NCBI RefSeq assembly: GCF_028368995.1
Contig: NZ_JAQNDL010000003.1
Location: 2,604,001-2,668,000, forward strand
Origin: Nannocystis bainbridge
GTDB lineage: Bacteria; Myxococcota_A; Polyangia; Nannocystales; Nannocystaceae
Reading direction: 5' to 3'
DNA: 64,000 nt
Shown: in pieces, positions 47,653 through 59,188 of the stretch
Numbering within the stretch: the stretch's first letter is position 1
Layout of the letters: each line of letters begins with the position of its first letter
Notes under the pieces: model-generated
What the model saw: the letters and a program-made list of their open reading frames with translations, nothing else
What the model was told of the DNA's origin: nothing
The model's database searches: none
Position numbers and translations under genes: made by a program

Positions 47653-48795
47653 ATGGACAGCGGCGCTCCGCAGCAGCACGGCGGCCGAATCCTCGTCGTC
47701 GACGACGAAGCGACGATGCGCCGGCTGCTCGAGAAATTGCTGCGCCTGGAGGGCTACGACGTCGCCCTCGCCAGCTCGGGCGAGCAGGCGCTGCAGGAGG
47801 TGTTCGCCCGCGGCGCCGACACCGTGCTGCTCGACATGCGACTGCCCGGCATGAGCGGGCTCGATGTATGTCGCAACATCCGCGCGCACCCGCGGGGCAC
47901 ACACACGCCGATCGTGTTCATCACCGCGGTGAACGACCGCGAGCTGCGCCGCAAGGGCATGGAGGCCGGCGCCGACGATTTCCTCAGCAAGCCGTTCGAC
48001 GAGGTCGAGCTGCTGGCACGGATCCGCAACTGCGTGCGGGTCAAGCGCTACTACGACAACGTCGAGCAGCAGAAGGGCGCGCTGGCGCGGGCCGTCGACG
48101 ACCGCACCGCCGAGCTGGCGACGGTGGTGTCCGAGCTGACGCGCATCCAGAACGAGCTGCGGGCCTCGCACGAGGAGACGATCTATCGCCTGTCGCGCGC
48201 GGCCGAGTTCCGCGACGACGAGACCGGGCAGCACCTGCAGCGCATGAGCTGGTACTGCCACATGATCGGCAGCAAGATCGGCCTGTCCCCCAGTACATGT
48301 GAGCTGCTGCGGATCGCCAGCCCGATGCACGACGTCGGCAAGCTGGGGATCCCCGACCGGATCCTCCTCAAGCCCGGGAGGCTGACGCCGGAGGAGTTCA
48401 CGATCATGAAGACGCACGCGGAGATCGGGTACCGGATCCTCCACGGCTCGACGGCGGCGCCGCTGGAGATGGCGGCGATGATCGCCCACACGCACCACGA
48501 GAAGTGGGACGGCAGCGGCTACCCCCACGGCCTGCGCGGCGAGGACATCCCGCTGGCCGGCCGGATCGCGGCCATCGCCGACGTGTTCGACGCCCTCACC
48601 AGCGCCCGCCCCTACAAGTCGGCCTGGCCGCTCGAGGCGGCGCTCGACCTGCTGCGCAAGAGCGCCGGCTCGCACTTCGACCCGCACCTCGTCCACGTGT
48701 TCCTCGACAACATCGACGAGGTGCTGGCGATCCGCGAGCGCTTCGTCGACGGCACCCCGGCGCCGCACCCCGAGGCGGCCGTCGTGGTCCACTGA
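47653..48795 (+). CDS. HD-GYP response regulator (putative c-di-GMP phosphodiesterase)
   Basis: 380 residues; TAACGT ends 6 bp before ATG 47653. Receiver domain at residues 12-130 with RILVVDDEAT, phosphoacceptor in TVLLDMRLPG near 60 and SKPFDE. A coiled-coil follows (residues 140-175). HD-GYP domain from about 180: SPMHDVGKLGIPD near 225 (HD and GK-GIPD), MIAHTHHEKWDGSGYPHGLRGEDIPLAGRIAAIADVFDALTS near 277 (HH..GYP: here GSGYPHGL). All metal residues are present. It should hydrolyse c-di-GMP, linking a sensor kinase elsewhere to motility or biofilm (family knowledge). The 14-bp unit at about 48290 is in the HD-GYP region without disturbing alignment. Confidence 0.92.
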   Translation: MDSGAPQQHGGRILVVDDEATMRRLLEKLLRLEGYDVALASSGEQALQEVFARGADTVLLDMRLPGMSGLDVCRNIRAHPRGTHTPIVFITAVNDRELRRKGMEAGADDFLSKPFDEVELLARIRNCVRVKRYYDNVEQQKGALARAVDDRTAELATVVSELTRIQNELRASHEETIYRLSRAAEFRDDETGQHLQRMSWYCHMIGSKIGLSPSTCELLRIASPMHDVGKLGIPDRILLKPGRLTPEEFTIMKTHAEIGYRILHGSTAAPLEMAAMIAHTHHEKWDGSGYPHGLRGEDIPLAGRIAAIADVFDALTSARPYKSAWPLEAALDLLRKSAGSHFDPHLVHVFLDNIDEVLAIRERFVDGTPAPHPEAAVVVH

Positions 48796-49031
48796 CTTTT
48801 TTCGTGGGAGGCCGCGGCGCGGCGGCCGGGGCCGTCGCGCGCGCGCCCTGAGCCGGCCGCGGCGAGGGCCCGCGGGAAAGTCGGGGCCCTCGCCAAATTG
48901 TTTGGGCGGTCGGGGGGCACTGACCCTGTGAGCGGCGCCTCCGACGAGCGCGGCGCGAGCAGCGGACGCTCGCGACCTGCGCGCGGCGCGAGGGCCTGCG
49001 TATTCTTTCGTTCAAAAAAGCGAGCGGCATC

Positions 49032-50162
49032 ATGTTTGGTCATTTCGGCGACAATCATCAAAGGCACGGGTATGTACATTGTCGCGGCCTCGCGGCCGCG
49101 GCCGCGGCCCTGGTGCTGCTGGGCTGTCCCGGCGGCGGCGGCGATGGCGAGACCGAAGCGGCCCCGAGTTCGAGCGACGACACCGGCGAGACCGGCGGCA
49201 CCAGCGAGACCGGCGGCCCCGCCGATCCACCCACCAGCACGAGCAGCACCAGCGGCACCGACACTACCTCGCCGGAGACGACGGTCACCGCCACTTCCGT
49301 CGACCCGGGCTCGACGACCGACACCACCGGTGAGCCGCCGGTCGACGCCTGTCACCTGGCCGACGACAACGTCGCCTGCGATCCGCTCGTCGATCGCAGC
49401 GGCGACATCGCCGTCTCGCACGAGCATCTCTATCCCCACGCGACCCTGCTCGCGGCCCCGGACCAGCCGACCGCGCTCGAGGCTTGCGACATCTACGCCC
49501 AGGACTGCCCCGAAGGCCAGAAGTGCACCGTCATCGGCGCCCAGTGGGACGCGCTCGCCTGCGTGCCGCTGACCCAGTTCCCGCGCCAGCGCGGCGAGTT
49601 CTGCGGCACCGAGGACGACGGCGACACCTGCGACGCCGGGCTCCTGTGCCAGTTCGACGCGATGGTCGGCAGCCAGGTCTGCCAGCCGCTGTGCGGCTGC
49701 AGCCAGACCAACCCGACCTGCGGCGAGAACGAGCGCTGCGTCCTCTACAACAGCTGGATCCTGCCCAAGTGCGAGCGCCTGTGCGATCCGCTCGACCTGT
49801 CGACCTGCGGCGCCGGCGAGGTGTGCATCAAGGGCCAGTGGGTCAACGATTTCTTCTGCGAGGTGGACCTCTCGGGCGCCACCGGCGAGTTCGGCGACGC
49901 GTGCGACAAGGGCAACGGCTGCGACCCCGGCTATTCGTGCGAGGCCCCCGAGTACGTGCCCGGCGGCTGCCCCGACGGCGCGATCGCCTGCTGCACGCCC
50001 ATGTGCAATCTCGGCGACCCGCAGTGCCCCGACGGCACCGAGTGCCGCGATTACTTCGGCGGCTTCGGCCTCGCTCCGGCGCAGTGCCTCGATGACGTCG
50101 GCTTCTGCACCGTCGAGGCCATGTCACGGGTCGAGCGGACCGAGCTGCCCTGGACGCGCTGA
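49032..50162 (+). CDS. Cys-rich lipoprotein
   Basis: 376 residues; leader with lipobox LLGC (Cys 32). A Thr/Ser/Glu/Asp/Gly linker to about residue 112, then a domain with more than 25 Cys: CDIYAQDCPEGQKCTVIG, FCGTEDDGDTCDAGLLCQFD, QPLCGCSQTNPTCGENERCVLYN, CERLCDPLDLSTCGAGEVCI, ACDKGNGCDPGYSCEAPEYVPGG. Pairs of CxxGxxC modules resemble those of myxobacterial surface proteins with small disulfide knots. Function unknown. TATTCT (49001-49006) is a candidate -10 for a 19-base leader. Confidence 0.75.
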   Translation: MFGHFGDNHQRHGYVHCRGLAAAAAALVLLGCPGGGGDGETEAAPSSSDDTGETGGTSETGGPADPPTSTSSTSGTDTTSPETTVTATSVDPGSTTDTTGEPPVDACHLADDNVACDPLVDRSGDIAVSHEHLYPHATLLAAPDQPTALEACDIYAQDCPEGQKCTVIGAQWDALACVPLTQFPRQRGEFCGTEDDGDTCDAGLLCQFDAMVGSQVCQPLCGCSQTNPTCGENERCVLYNSWILPKCERLCDPLDLSTCGAGEVCIKGQWVNDFFCEVDLSGATGEFGDACDKGNGCDPGYSCEAPEYVPGGCPDGAIACCTPMCNLGDPQCPDGTECRDYFGGFGLAPAQCLDDVGFCTVEAMSRVERTELPWTR

Positions 50163-50414
50163 GCTCGCGCGATCCGCCGAATCATCACACCACACATTCC
50201 CTCGCCGCGCGCGCTCCCCACCGGGCGCGCGCGCCGCCAGAATGCAACGGCAGACACCCGCCGACGCGGTCAGCAACTGCATTTGCGCCGCGCCCGCCGC
50301 GTTCACGCTCGCGTCCGCGGAGGGCTCGCCGCTGCCACTCGATCGCACCCTCGTCGCCGACCTCGACTTCGAATGTTCATAGCAGTCGCGAACGCAGATT
50401 CGAGGACGGCCTGA

Positions 50415-50460
50415 TTCACAGCACCCGAGCTTCTCTCTATAAAGGGAGTCACCAAGGGGG
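50415..50460 (+). promoter_or_regulatory. Promoter and ribosome binding site of the DUF4215 gene
   Basis: TTCACA (50415-50420), 17-bp spacer, TATAAA (50438-50443) and AAGGGGG (50454-50460) 6 bp before GTG 50467. The rest of the 304-bp gap 50163-50414 shows no gene. Confidence 0.65.
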
Positions 50461-50466
50461 TTGGGA

Positions 50467-52866
<2,400 letters not shown>

Positions 52867-52920
52867 GCCCGGAGCCCGGCGCGTGTCCGCCGGGCTGTCC
52901 TGCGGGACACCTCTGATTCG

Positions 52921-52948
52921 CCCGACATGTCTCAAGCGACATGTCGGG
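52921..52948. terminator. Bidirectional hairpin between convergent genes
   Basis: CCCGACATGT-ctcaagcg-ACATGTCGGG, 10-bp arms and 8-base loop, lying 54 bp after the DUF4215 gene and 10 bp after the stop of the convergent metzincin gene. Same geometry as 28612-28639 and 37172-37207. Confidence 0.6.
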
Positions 52949-52957
52949 CTACTCGCA

Positions 52958-53638
52958 TCAGCCGGGCGGCTTGCCCTGGCTTTTGGGAGCTGCCCGATCG
53001 GTCAGCATGCCCTCGCGCAGCATGCGATCGCGGTGGCGACGCATGCGGGCGAACTCGGGCTCGGCGAAGCTGAGCTCCCCGGTCAGCCAGGCGACGCGCG
53101 GGGTCTTGTTCATCAGGCTCTCGTCGTAGCTCGAGTGCGGCAGACCGAAGAAGTGGCCGAGCTCGTGGGCGAGGGTCAGCGCGCCGGCGATCTTTGAGAG
53201 AATGACCCACCGGCGCGCGCGGTCCTGGCGGAAGCGCCAGTGGACGCCGCGGATCTCGCTGCCGGCGACGTCGACGTCGGCGAGGCGACCGACGACGAAC
53301 ACGTGGGCGACGCCGCGGCTGAAGTGCGGATCGCCGAGCGCGTCGCGCTCGCCGCGATCGTCGATCTCGAGGTCGCTCGCCGGCAGCGTCTCGGCGGCGA
53401 CCACCTCGAAGTTGACGTCGATCGTGGCGAAGCGCGCGTTGGCCTCGGCGACCTGCGACGTGACCCACTCGACCGTCTGCACCGCCACGCCGCCGGTGAC
53501 GACCAGGTGGAGGTGGACGCCGAAGCAGCGCTCGACCTCGGCGGCGCAGCGCGGCGTCTGCTGCACGTACGCGGCCAGATCGGGGCCTGCCGGCGGGCTC
53601 GCCAGCATCGCCGCGAACATGGCCGCGAGCAGCATCAT
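52958..53638 (-). CDS. Exported metzincin/matrixin-like metalloprotease
   Basis: 226 residues from ATG 53638 (a longer GTG start overlapping metF is possible). Signal peptide MMLLAAMFAAMLASPPAG. Zn site HELGHFFGLPH near residues 176-186 (HExxHxxGxxH) followed by SYDESLMNKT, a likely Met-turn. Small compared with most matrixins and lacking a clear Cys-switch pro-domain. Only 2 bp from metF on the same strand, so co-transcribed although functionally unrelated. Confidence 0.82.
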   Translation of the reverse strand: MMLLAAMFAAMLASPPAGPDLAAYVQQTPRCAAEVERCFGVHLHLVVTGGVAVQTVEWVTSQVAEANARFATIDVNFEVVAAETLPASDLEIDDRGERDALGDPHFSRGVAHVFVVGRLADVDVAGSEIRGVHWRFRQDRARRWVILSKIAGALTLAHELGHFFGLPHSSYDESLMNKTPRVAWLTGELSFAEPEFARMRRHRDRMLREGMLTDRAAPKSQGKPPG

Positions 53639-53640
53639 CG

Positions 53641-54564
53641 TCACACCGCCACGTGGGCCAGGCGCAAGATCTCGAAGATCGCGCGGGTCGCCGGCGACTT
53701 GTTCAGCGTGTAGAAGTGAATGCCCGGCACGCCCGGCCGCGGCGGGGTGAACGGCGCCGAGAACGGGTCGCCGACCGGCGGGGTGAGCAGCGCGCGGCAC
53801 TGGTGGGCCGCGTACGAGACGCCCGTCCAGAACACCTCCTGGGGGTCGCCGTCGGTGCCCTGCAGGCGCTGGCGCAGCGGCGCCGGGATGGTCGCGCCGC
53901 ACATCTGCGTGAAGCGCTGGATCTGCTCGTAGTTGGTCACCGGCATCACGCCGGCGAGGATCGGCACGGTGATGCCGGCCTCGGTCGCGCGGCGGACGAA
54001 GTCGTGATAGCTGGCGTTGTCGAAGAACAGCTGGCTGATCAAGAAGTCGACGCCGGCGTCGACCTTGTGCTTGAGCCAGCGGAGATCGCTGGCGCTGCTC
54101 TCGGCCTCGGGGTGGACCTCGGGGTAGCAGGCGGCGCCGACGCAGAACGGGCCGCGCTCGCGGATGAAGGCCACCAGCTCGCTGGCGTGGCGGAGGCCGC
54201 CCTCGGCGGCGACGAACGCGGCCTCGCCCTTGGGCGGGTCGCCGCGCAGGGCGAGGATGTTGCAGATCTCGCGGTCGCCGAGCTGGTCGATGGTGCGGGC
54301 GAGCTCGTCGCGGCTGGCGCCGACGCAGGTCAGGTGGGCCATCGGCTCGATGCCGAGCTCGCGCTTGATGCGGGCGACGATGTCGAGGGTGCGGCTGCGG
54401 GTGCTGCCGCCGGCCCCGTAGGTGACGGACACGAAGTCGGGCGAGAGCGGGGCCAGCTGCTCGAGGCTGCGCCACAGCACGGCCTCGCCTTTTTCGGTCT
54501 TCGGCGGGAAGAACTCGAAGCTGAACACAGGCCGCTTGTGGGCCAGGCGCTCGCGGATCAGCAT
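53641..54564 (-). CDS. metF: Methylenetetrahydrofolate reductase
   Basis: 307 residues from ATG 54564 (MLIRERLAHKRPVFSFEFFPPKT). Conserved blocks: FSFEFFPPKTEKGE near residues 13-26 (catalytic Glu), SVTYGAGGSTRSRTLD near 45-60 (Gly-rich), HLTCVGASRDEL, NILALRGDPPKG and VDFLISQLFFDN. FAD-dependent enzyme giving 5-methyl-THF for methionine synthesis. Length fits bacterial MetF. Read through into the metzincin gene at its 3' end. No riboswitch or MetR-type site seen. Confidence 0.95.
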   Translation of the reverse strand: MLIRERLAHKRPVFSFEFFPPKTEKGEAVLWRSLEQLAPLSPDFVSVTYGAGGSTRSRTLDIVARIKRELGIEPMAHLTCVGASRDELARTIDQLGDREICNILALRGDPPKGEAAFVAAEGGLRHASELVAFIRERGPFCVGAACYPEVHPEAESSASDLRWLKHKVDAGVDFLISQLFFDNASYHDFVRRATEAGITVPILAGVMPVTNYEQIQRFTQMCGATIPAPLRQRLQGTDGDPQEVFWTGVSYAAHQCRALLTPPVGDPFSAPFTPPRPGVPGIHFYTLNKSPATRAIFEILRLAHVAV

Positions 54565-54632
54565 GTCCCCGTCCTCGTAGCACGGGCGCTGGGTCCTGGT
54601 CCAGCGGCGCGCGGTTTGGTACATCGGGCCTC

Positions 54633-56195
54633 ATGCGCTGGTTCCAACGCGGCGACATCGACGGGTTCTTCGGCCTCGCGGTCGACAACCTCGTGCAGCT
54701 CCTGCTCATCGACGCGCTGTGTCGCCACGTGCTCGGCTTCTCCGACGCGCTGCTCTACGGCCAGGTGCTGCCCGGCGCCGCGGTCTCGCTGCTGGTCGGC
54801 AACCTCTACTACGCGTGGCAAGCCAGGCGGCTCGGCCAGGCGCTCGGCCGCTCGGACATCTGCGCGCTGCCCTACGGCATCAACACGGTGTCGGTGTTCG
54901 CACATGTCTTTTTGGTCATGTTGCCCGCGAAGCTGGCGGCGACCGCCGCGGGCGCGGCCGACCCGACGACGATCGCGTGGCAGGCCGGGCTGGTGGCGTG
55001 CTTCGGCTCGGGCCTCATCGAATTGAGCGGCGCCTTCGTCGCCGAGCGGCTGCGCAAGGCCACGCCGCGGGCGGCGCTGCTGTCGACGCTGTCGGGCGTG
55101 GCGCTCGGGTTTATCAGCCTCGGATTTTTGTACCGCAGCTTCGCGCGCCCGGTGGTCGGGCTCGTCACGCTCGGCGTGCTGCTGCTGGTGTACTTCGGCC
55201 GGCTCAAGTTCAAGGGCGGGGTCCCGGGCGGGCTCGTCGCCGTCGCTCTCGGCACGCTGATCGCGTGGCTCACCGGCATCGCCCCGGTCGGCGAGGCGCC
55301 CGCGCACGGCCACGGCCTGCAGCTGCCGCTGCCGGTGATCGGGCCGCTGATCGACGCGTTGACGGGCGACATGCTGTGGGCCTACCTGGCGGTGATCGTG
55401 CCGATGGGCGTGTTCAACGTGGTCGGCTCGCTGCAGAACATCGAGGCCGCCGAGGCCGCCGGCGACCCGTTCCCGACCACGCCGTCGCTGGCGATGAACG
55501 GCCTCGGCACCCTCGCCGCGTCGCTGTTCGGCTCGTGCTTCCCGACCACGATCTACATCGGCCACCCCGGCTGGAAGGCCATGGGCGCGCGCGCCGGTTA
55601 CTCGATCCTCAACGGCGTGTTCGCCACGCTCGTGTGCCTCACCGGCACGCTGGCGTACATCGCCTGGGCCGTGCCGATCGAGGCCGGCATGGCGATCATC
55701 CTGTGGATCGGCATCGTCATCACCGCGCAGGCGTTCGAGGCCACGCCGCGAGAGCACGCGCCGGCGGTGGTGATCGGCATCCTGCCAGGGGTCGGCGCCT
55801 GGGGCGCGATGATGGCGAAGGCGGGCCTGCGCGCCGGCGGCGTCGACGGCACGACGAGCGCAATGTCACCCGCGCTGGTGCCGGTGTTCCAGCGCGCCGA
55901 CGTGTGGATCGACGGGGCCTTCGCGCTCGAGCAGGGCTTCATCTTCACCTCGATGTTCCTCGCCGCCGCCACGGTCGCGGTCATCGAGCGCAAGCTCAGG
56001 CACGCCGCGTGGTGGTGCTTCGCCGGCGCCGCGCTGTCGATGCTCGGGTTCATGCACTCCTATGTCTGGACCCCGGCCGACACCGTACTATCCTTGTCAC
56101 CCGCCTGGCCTTTCGTGCAGGGCTACGCCCTGATGGGCCTCGTGTTCCTGGTCGCCCCGTGGGTCACCCGACCCAGCGACGGCCCCGCCCACTGA
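54633..56195 (+). CDS. NCS2-family (AzgA/xanthine-uracil permease-like) transporter
   Basis: 520 residues, TACATC ends 7 bp before the ATG. About twelve hydrophobic helices. Family blocks: FFGLAVDNLVQLLLI near residue 11, DICALPYGINTVSVFAHVFLVMLP near 74, MGVFNVVGSLQNIEAAEAAGD near 268 (AzgA/NCS2 helix 8 region) and FGSCFPTTIYIGHPGWKAMGAR near 298. Proton-coupled uptake of a purine, pyrimidine or related compound is likely; the substrate is not certain. The exonuclease gene starts 8 bp downstream. Divergent from metF. Confidence 0.85.
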   Translation: MRWFQRGDIDGFFGLAVDNLVQLLLIDALCRHVLGFSDALLYGQVLPGAAVSLLVGNLYYAWQARRLGQALGRSDICALPYGINTVSVFAHVFLVMLPAKLAATAAGAADPTTIAWQAGLVACFGSGLIELSGAFVAERLRKATPRAALLSTLSGVALGFISLGFLYRSFARPVVGLVTLGVLLLVYFGRLKFKGGVPGGLVAVALGTLIAWLTGIAPVGEAPAHGHGLQLPLPVIGPLIDALTGDMLWAYLAVIVPMGVFNVVGSLQNIEAAEAAGDPFPTTPSLAMNGLGTLAASLFGSCFPTTIYIGHPGWKAMGARAGYSILNGVFATLVCLTGTLAYIAWAVPIEAGMAIILWIGIVITAQAFEATPREHAPAVVIGILPGVGAWGAMMAKAGLRAGGVDGTTSAMSPALVPVFQRADVWIDGAFALEQGFIFTSMFLAAATVAVIERKLRHAAWWCFAGAALSMLGFMHSYVWTPADTVLSLSPAWPFVQGYALMGLVFLVAPWVTRPSDGPAH

Positions 56196-56203
56196 GACAC
56201 CTC

Positions 56204-56989
56204 GTGCTGACGATCGCGTCCTGGAACGTCAACGGCCTGCGCGCCCTGGCCCGCAAGCAAGCCCTGTCCCCCTGGCTCGCCAGCGGGCCGACGATCGTCG
56301 GCCTGCAGGAGGTCCGCGCCAGCGCCGACCAGCTCGGCGAGCTGGCCCAGCCCGACGGCTGGCCTTTCGCACATGTCTCTCCAGCCAGGCGCGCGGGCTA
56401 CAGCGGCGTCGCCCTGTTCAGCAAGCTCGCGCCCGACAGCGTCGAGACCGCGCTCGGCCCCAAGTTCGACGTCGAGGGCCGCCTGCAATTGGCGCGCTTC
56501 GGCAAGCTGGTGGTCGCCAACGTGTACTTCCCCAACGGCAACGGCCAGGACCGCAGCAACGACCGCGTGCCGTACAAGCTGTCGTTCTACCGGGCGCTGC
56601 GCAAGCGGCTCGACGCGCTGCGGGCCGAGGGGCTGCGGGTGCTGGTGATGGGCGACTTCAACACGGCCCATCAGGAGATCGATCTGGCCCGCCCGCGCGA
56701 CAATCTGGGCACCAGCGGGTTCCTGCCGGAGGAGCGCGCCGAGCTCGGCCGCTGGCTCAAGCGCGGCTATCACGACACCTTCCGCAAGTTCGAGGCCGGG
56801 CCGGGCCACTATTCGTGGTGGTGTCAGCGCGGCGGCTGCCGCGAGCGCAACGTCGGCTGGCGCATCGACTACGTGCTCGCGTGCGCCGAGGCGCTGCCGT
56901 TCGTCAAAGCGGCGGCGATTCACCCGAGCGTGCTCGGCTCGGATCATTGCCCCGTCAGCGTCACCGTCGATCCCGACATCGTCCGTTGA
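56204..56989 (+). CDS. xth: Exodeoxyribonuclease III/AP endonuclease
   Basis: 261 residues from GTG 56204. Motifs: IASWNVNGLRA near residues 4-14 (Asn), LQEVRAS near 35 (catalytic Glu), GYSGVALFSK near 66, NVYFPNGN (Asn/Tyr), GDFNTAHQEIDLARP near 151 (Asp/Asn) and WRIDYVLAC...GSDHCPV near 223-251 (Asp-His). Mg-dependent repair of abasic sites and 3'-5' exonuclease. Probably in an operon with the permease (8-bp gap). A 14-bp unit (about 56368) sits at residues 55-60 within a variable loop. Confidence 0.93.
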   Translation: MLTIASWNVNGLRALARKQALSPWLASGPTIVGLQEVRASADQLGELAQPDGWPFAHVSPARRAGYSGVALFSKLAPDSVETALGPKFDVEGRLQLARFGKLVVANVYFPNGNGQDRSNDRVPYKLSFYRALRKRLDALRAEGLRVLVMGDFNTAHQEIDLARPRDNLGTSGFLPEERAELGRWLKRGYHDTFRKFEAGPGHYSWWCQRGGCRERNVGWRIDYVLACAEALPFVKAAAIHPSVLGSDHCPVSVTVDPDIVR

Positions 56990-57122
56990 CGCGCGACGCT
57001 GGGGGCGCGGGCCCAGCAGCGGCAGCACAGCCTCGCTGTGGACCCGGTGGCGCGCGCGATGGTTTCGCCGCCTGCACGGTCTAGCCTGCCGCTGCGGTGC
57101 CCCGGGCGGCGCCAGAATGCCG

Positions 57123-57151
57123 CTGACAACCGCGGCGACGCGAAGTATGGT
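57123..57151 (+). promoter_or_regulatory. Promoter of the M2 peptidase gene, leaderless type
   Basis: CTGACA (57123-57128), 17-bp spacer, TATGGT (57146-57151), 7 bp to ATG 57159. Confidence 0.55.
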
Positions 57152-57158
57152 GCCGCCC

Positions 57159-59072
57159 ATGCTTCGTCCACGCGTCGCCGCGTTCCTGGTCCTCCCGTTG
57201 CTCCCCGTGATCGCCTGTCAGGGCGGCGCCGAACAACAACAGCCGGCGGCGCAGAAGGGCAAGCCGGCGCGGGTCGTCGACAGGAAGGGCGACGGCAAGG
57301 CCGAGACCAAGCTCGAGGGCAAGGAGGTCGAGAAGGCCCCGGGCCAGGCCGCCGAGGCCAGGGCGTTCGTCGAGCGCGTCGACGGCGAGCTGCGCGCGCT
57401 CGCGGTCGCCTCGAGCAAGGCCGAGTGGGACAAGAACACCAACATCACCGACGCCACCGAGAAGGCCGCGGCCGACGCCAACGAGAAGTTGATGGAGTTC
57501 ATGGCCAGGACCATCAAGGAAGCCACGACCTTCACCGGCGGCGACATCGACCCCGAGACGGCGCGCAAGCTGCACCTGCTCAAGGTCACCGCCAGCCCGC
57601 CGCCGGCCCCCGGCGACCCCGACAAGCGCAAGCGGCTGGCCGAGCTCGGCGCCAAGATGGAGGGCATCTACGGCAAGGGCAAGGCGTGCGAGGGCGCGAA
57701 GTGCAAGGACCTCGGCGCGCTCGAGGACATCATCGGCACCAGCCGCAAGTACGACGAGCTGCTCAAGGCGTGGACCGGCTGGCACAAGATCGCCGTCGAG
57801 CTGCGGCCGCTGTATCAGGAGTTCGTCGGCCTCGCCAACGAGGGCGCCAAGGAGATCGGCTACAAGGACCTCGGCGAGCTGTGGCGCGCCGGCTACGACA
57901 TGAGCCCGGCCGACTTCGAGCAGGAGACCGAGCGGCTGTGGACGCAGGTCCAGCCGCTCTACGACAAGCTGCACTGCTACGTGCGCGGCAAGCTGGCCGA
58001 CAAGTACGGCAAGGACAAGGTCCCGGCCGAGGGCCTGATCCCGGCGCACCTGCTCGGCAACATGTGGGCGCAGGAGTGGGCCAACATCTATCCGCTGGTC
58101 GAGCCGTTCCCCGGGGCCGCCAGCCTCGACGTCACCGGCGCGCTGAAGAAGGCCAAGTACGACGAGGTCAAGCTGGTCAAGCTCGGCGAGTCGTTCTTCA
58201 CCTCGGTCGGCCTCGACCCGCTGCCGGCGACCTTCTGGGAGCGCTCGATGCTGCAGAAGCCGAAGGACCGCGAGGTCGTGTGCCACGCGAGCGCCTGGGA
58301 CGTCGACTTCAACGACGACCTGCGGATCAAGATGTGCATCAAGATCAACCAGGAGGACCTGGTCACGGTCCACCACGAGCTCGGGCACAACTATTATTAT
58401 CACTACTATTACAAGCTGCCGCTGCTGTTCCAGAACGGCGCCCACGACGGCTTCCACGAGGCGATCGGCGACGCGATCGCGCTGTCGATCACGCCGGCCT
58501 ACCTCAAGCAGATCGGCCTCATCGACGCGGTCCCGGCCGACGACAAGGGCCTCATCAACCTGCAGATGCAGGACGCGCTCGAGAAGATCGCGTTCCTGCC
58601 GTTCGGCAAGCTGATCGATCAATGGCGCTGGGACGTGTTCTCCGGCAAGACCGCGCCGGAGCAGTACAACGAGGCCTGGTGGGCGCTGCGCGCCAAGTAC
58701 CAGGGCATCGCCCCGCCGGAGGGCCGCCCGGACCCCGAGTTCTTCGACGCCGGCGCGAAGTACCACATCCCGGCCAACGTGCCGTACACCCGCTATTTCC
58801 TGGCGCGGATCCTCCAGTTCCAGTTCCACAAGGCGCTGTGCGAGGCCGCCGGTCACACCGGGCCGCTGCACGAGTGCTCGATCTACGGCAAGACCGCCGC
58901 CGGCGACAAGCTCAAGGCGATGCTCGCCCTCGGCTCGTCCAAGCCGTGGCCCGAGGCGATGGCCGCCCTCACTGGCACCAAGCAGATGGACGCCGGGGCG
59001 ATGATCGAGTACTTCGCGCCGCTCGAGAAGTGGCTCGACGAGCAGAATCAGGGCAAGAAGTGCGGCTGGTGA
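57159..59072 (+). CDS. M2-family (ACE-like) metallopeptidase lipoprotein
   Basis: 637 residues from ATG 57159 (leader MLRPRVAAFLVLPLLPVIAC, Cys 20; an upstream ATG 57117 is unlikely). A Lys/Glu-rich linker then the peptidase: ANIYPLVEPFPG, VCHASAWDVDF, HHELGHNYYYHYYYKLP near residue 403 (HExxH) and DGFHEAIGDAIALS near 430 (third ligand Glu), plus the ACE-like WWALRAKYQGI. All Zn ligands are intact. Carboxydipeptidase on extracellular peptides is the family activity. Comparable in length to other bacterial ACE-like enzymes. Confidence 0.93.
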   Translation: MLRPRVAAFLVLPLLPVIACQGGAEQQQPAAQKGKPARVVDRKGDGKAETKLEGKEVEKAPGQAAEARAFVERVDGELRALAVASSKAEWDKNTNITDATEKAAADANEKLMEFMARTIKEATTFTGGDIDPETARKLHLLKVTASPPPAPGDPDKRKRLAELGAKMEGIYGKGKACEGAKCKDLGALEDIIGTSRKYDELLKAWTGWHKIAVELRPLYQEFVGLANEGAKEIGYKDLGELWRAGYDMSPADFEQETERLWTQVQPLYDKLHCYVRGKLADKYGKDKVPAEGLIPAHLLGNMWAQEWANIYPLVEPFPGAASLDVTGALKKAKYDEVKLVKLGESFFTSVGLDPLPATFWERSMLQKPKDREVVCHASAWDVDFNDDLRIKMCIKINQEDLVTVHHELGHNYYYHYYYKLPLLFQNGAHDGFHEAIGDAIALSITPAYLKQIGLIDAVPADDKGLINLQMQDALEKIAFLPFGKLIDQWRWDVFSGKTAPEQYNEAWWALRAKYQGIAPPEGRPDPEFFDAGAKYHIPANVPYTRYFLARILQFQFHKALCEAAGHTGPLHECSIYGKTAAGDKLKAMLALGSSKPWPEAMAALTGTKQMDAGAMIEYFAPLEKWLDEQNQGKKCGW

Positions 59073-59188
59073 GCTGAGCCCACGCGCGCACCATGAGCGA
59101 AGAGCCGGCTCTCGCGGTGCGAGGGTCGGCGCTTTCGTTCGGCGCTCGCCGCCTGTGACCGGCGTCGATTCGGCGTATGCTGGCGAGC

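Noticed and set aside
46540..48792. 750-codon minus-strand frame as one gene
   Set aside because: Beyond 47580 it is antisense to the HD-GYP gene; the signal peptide starts at 47580.
52958..54709. 583-codon frame as a fused metzincin protein
   Set aside because: The upstream part is antisense or frame-shifted shadow of metF; a signal peptide begins at 53638.
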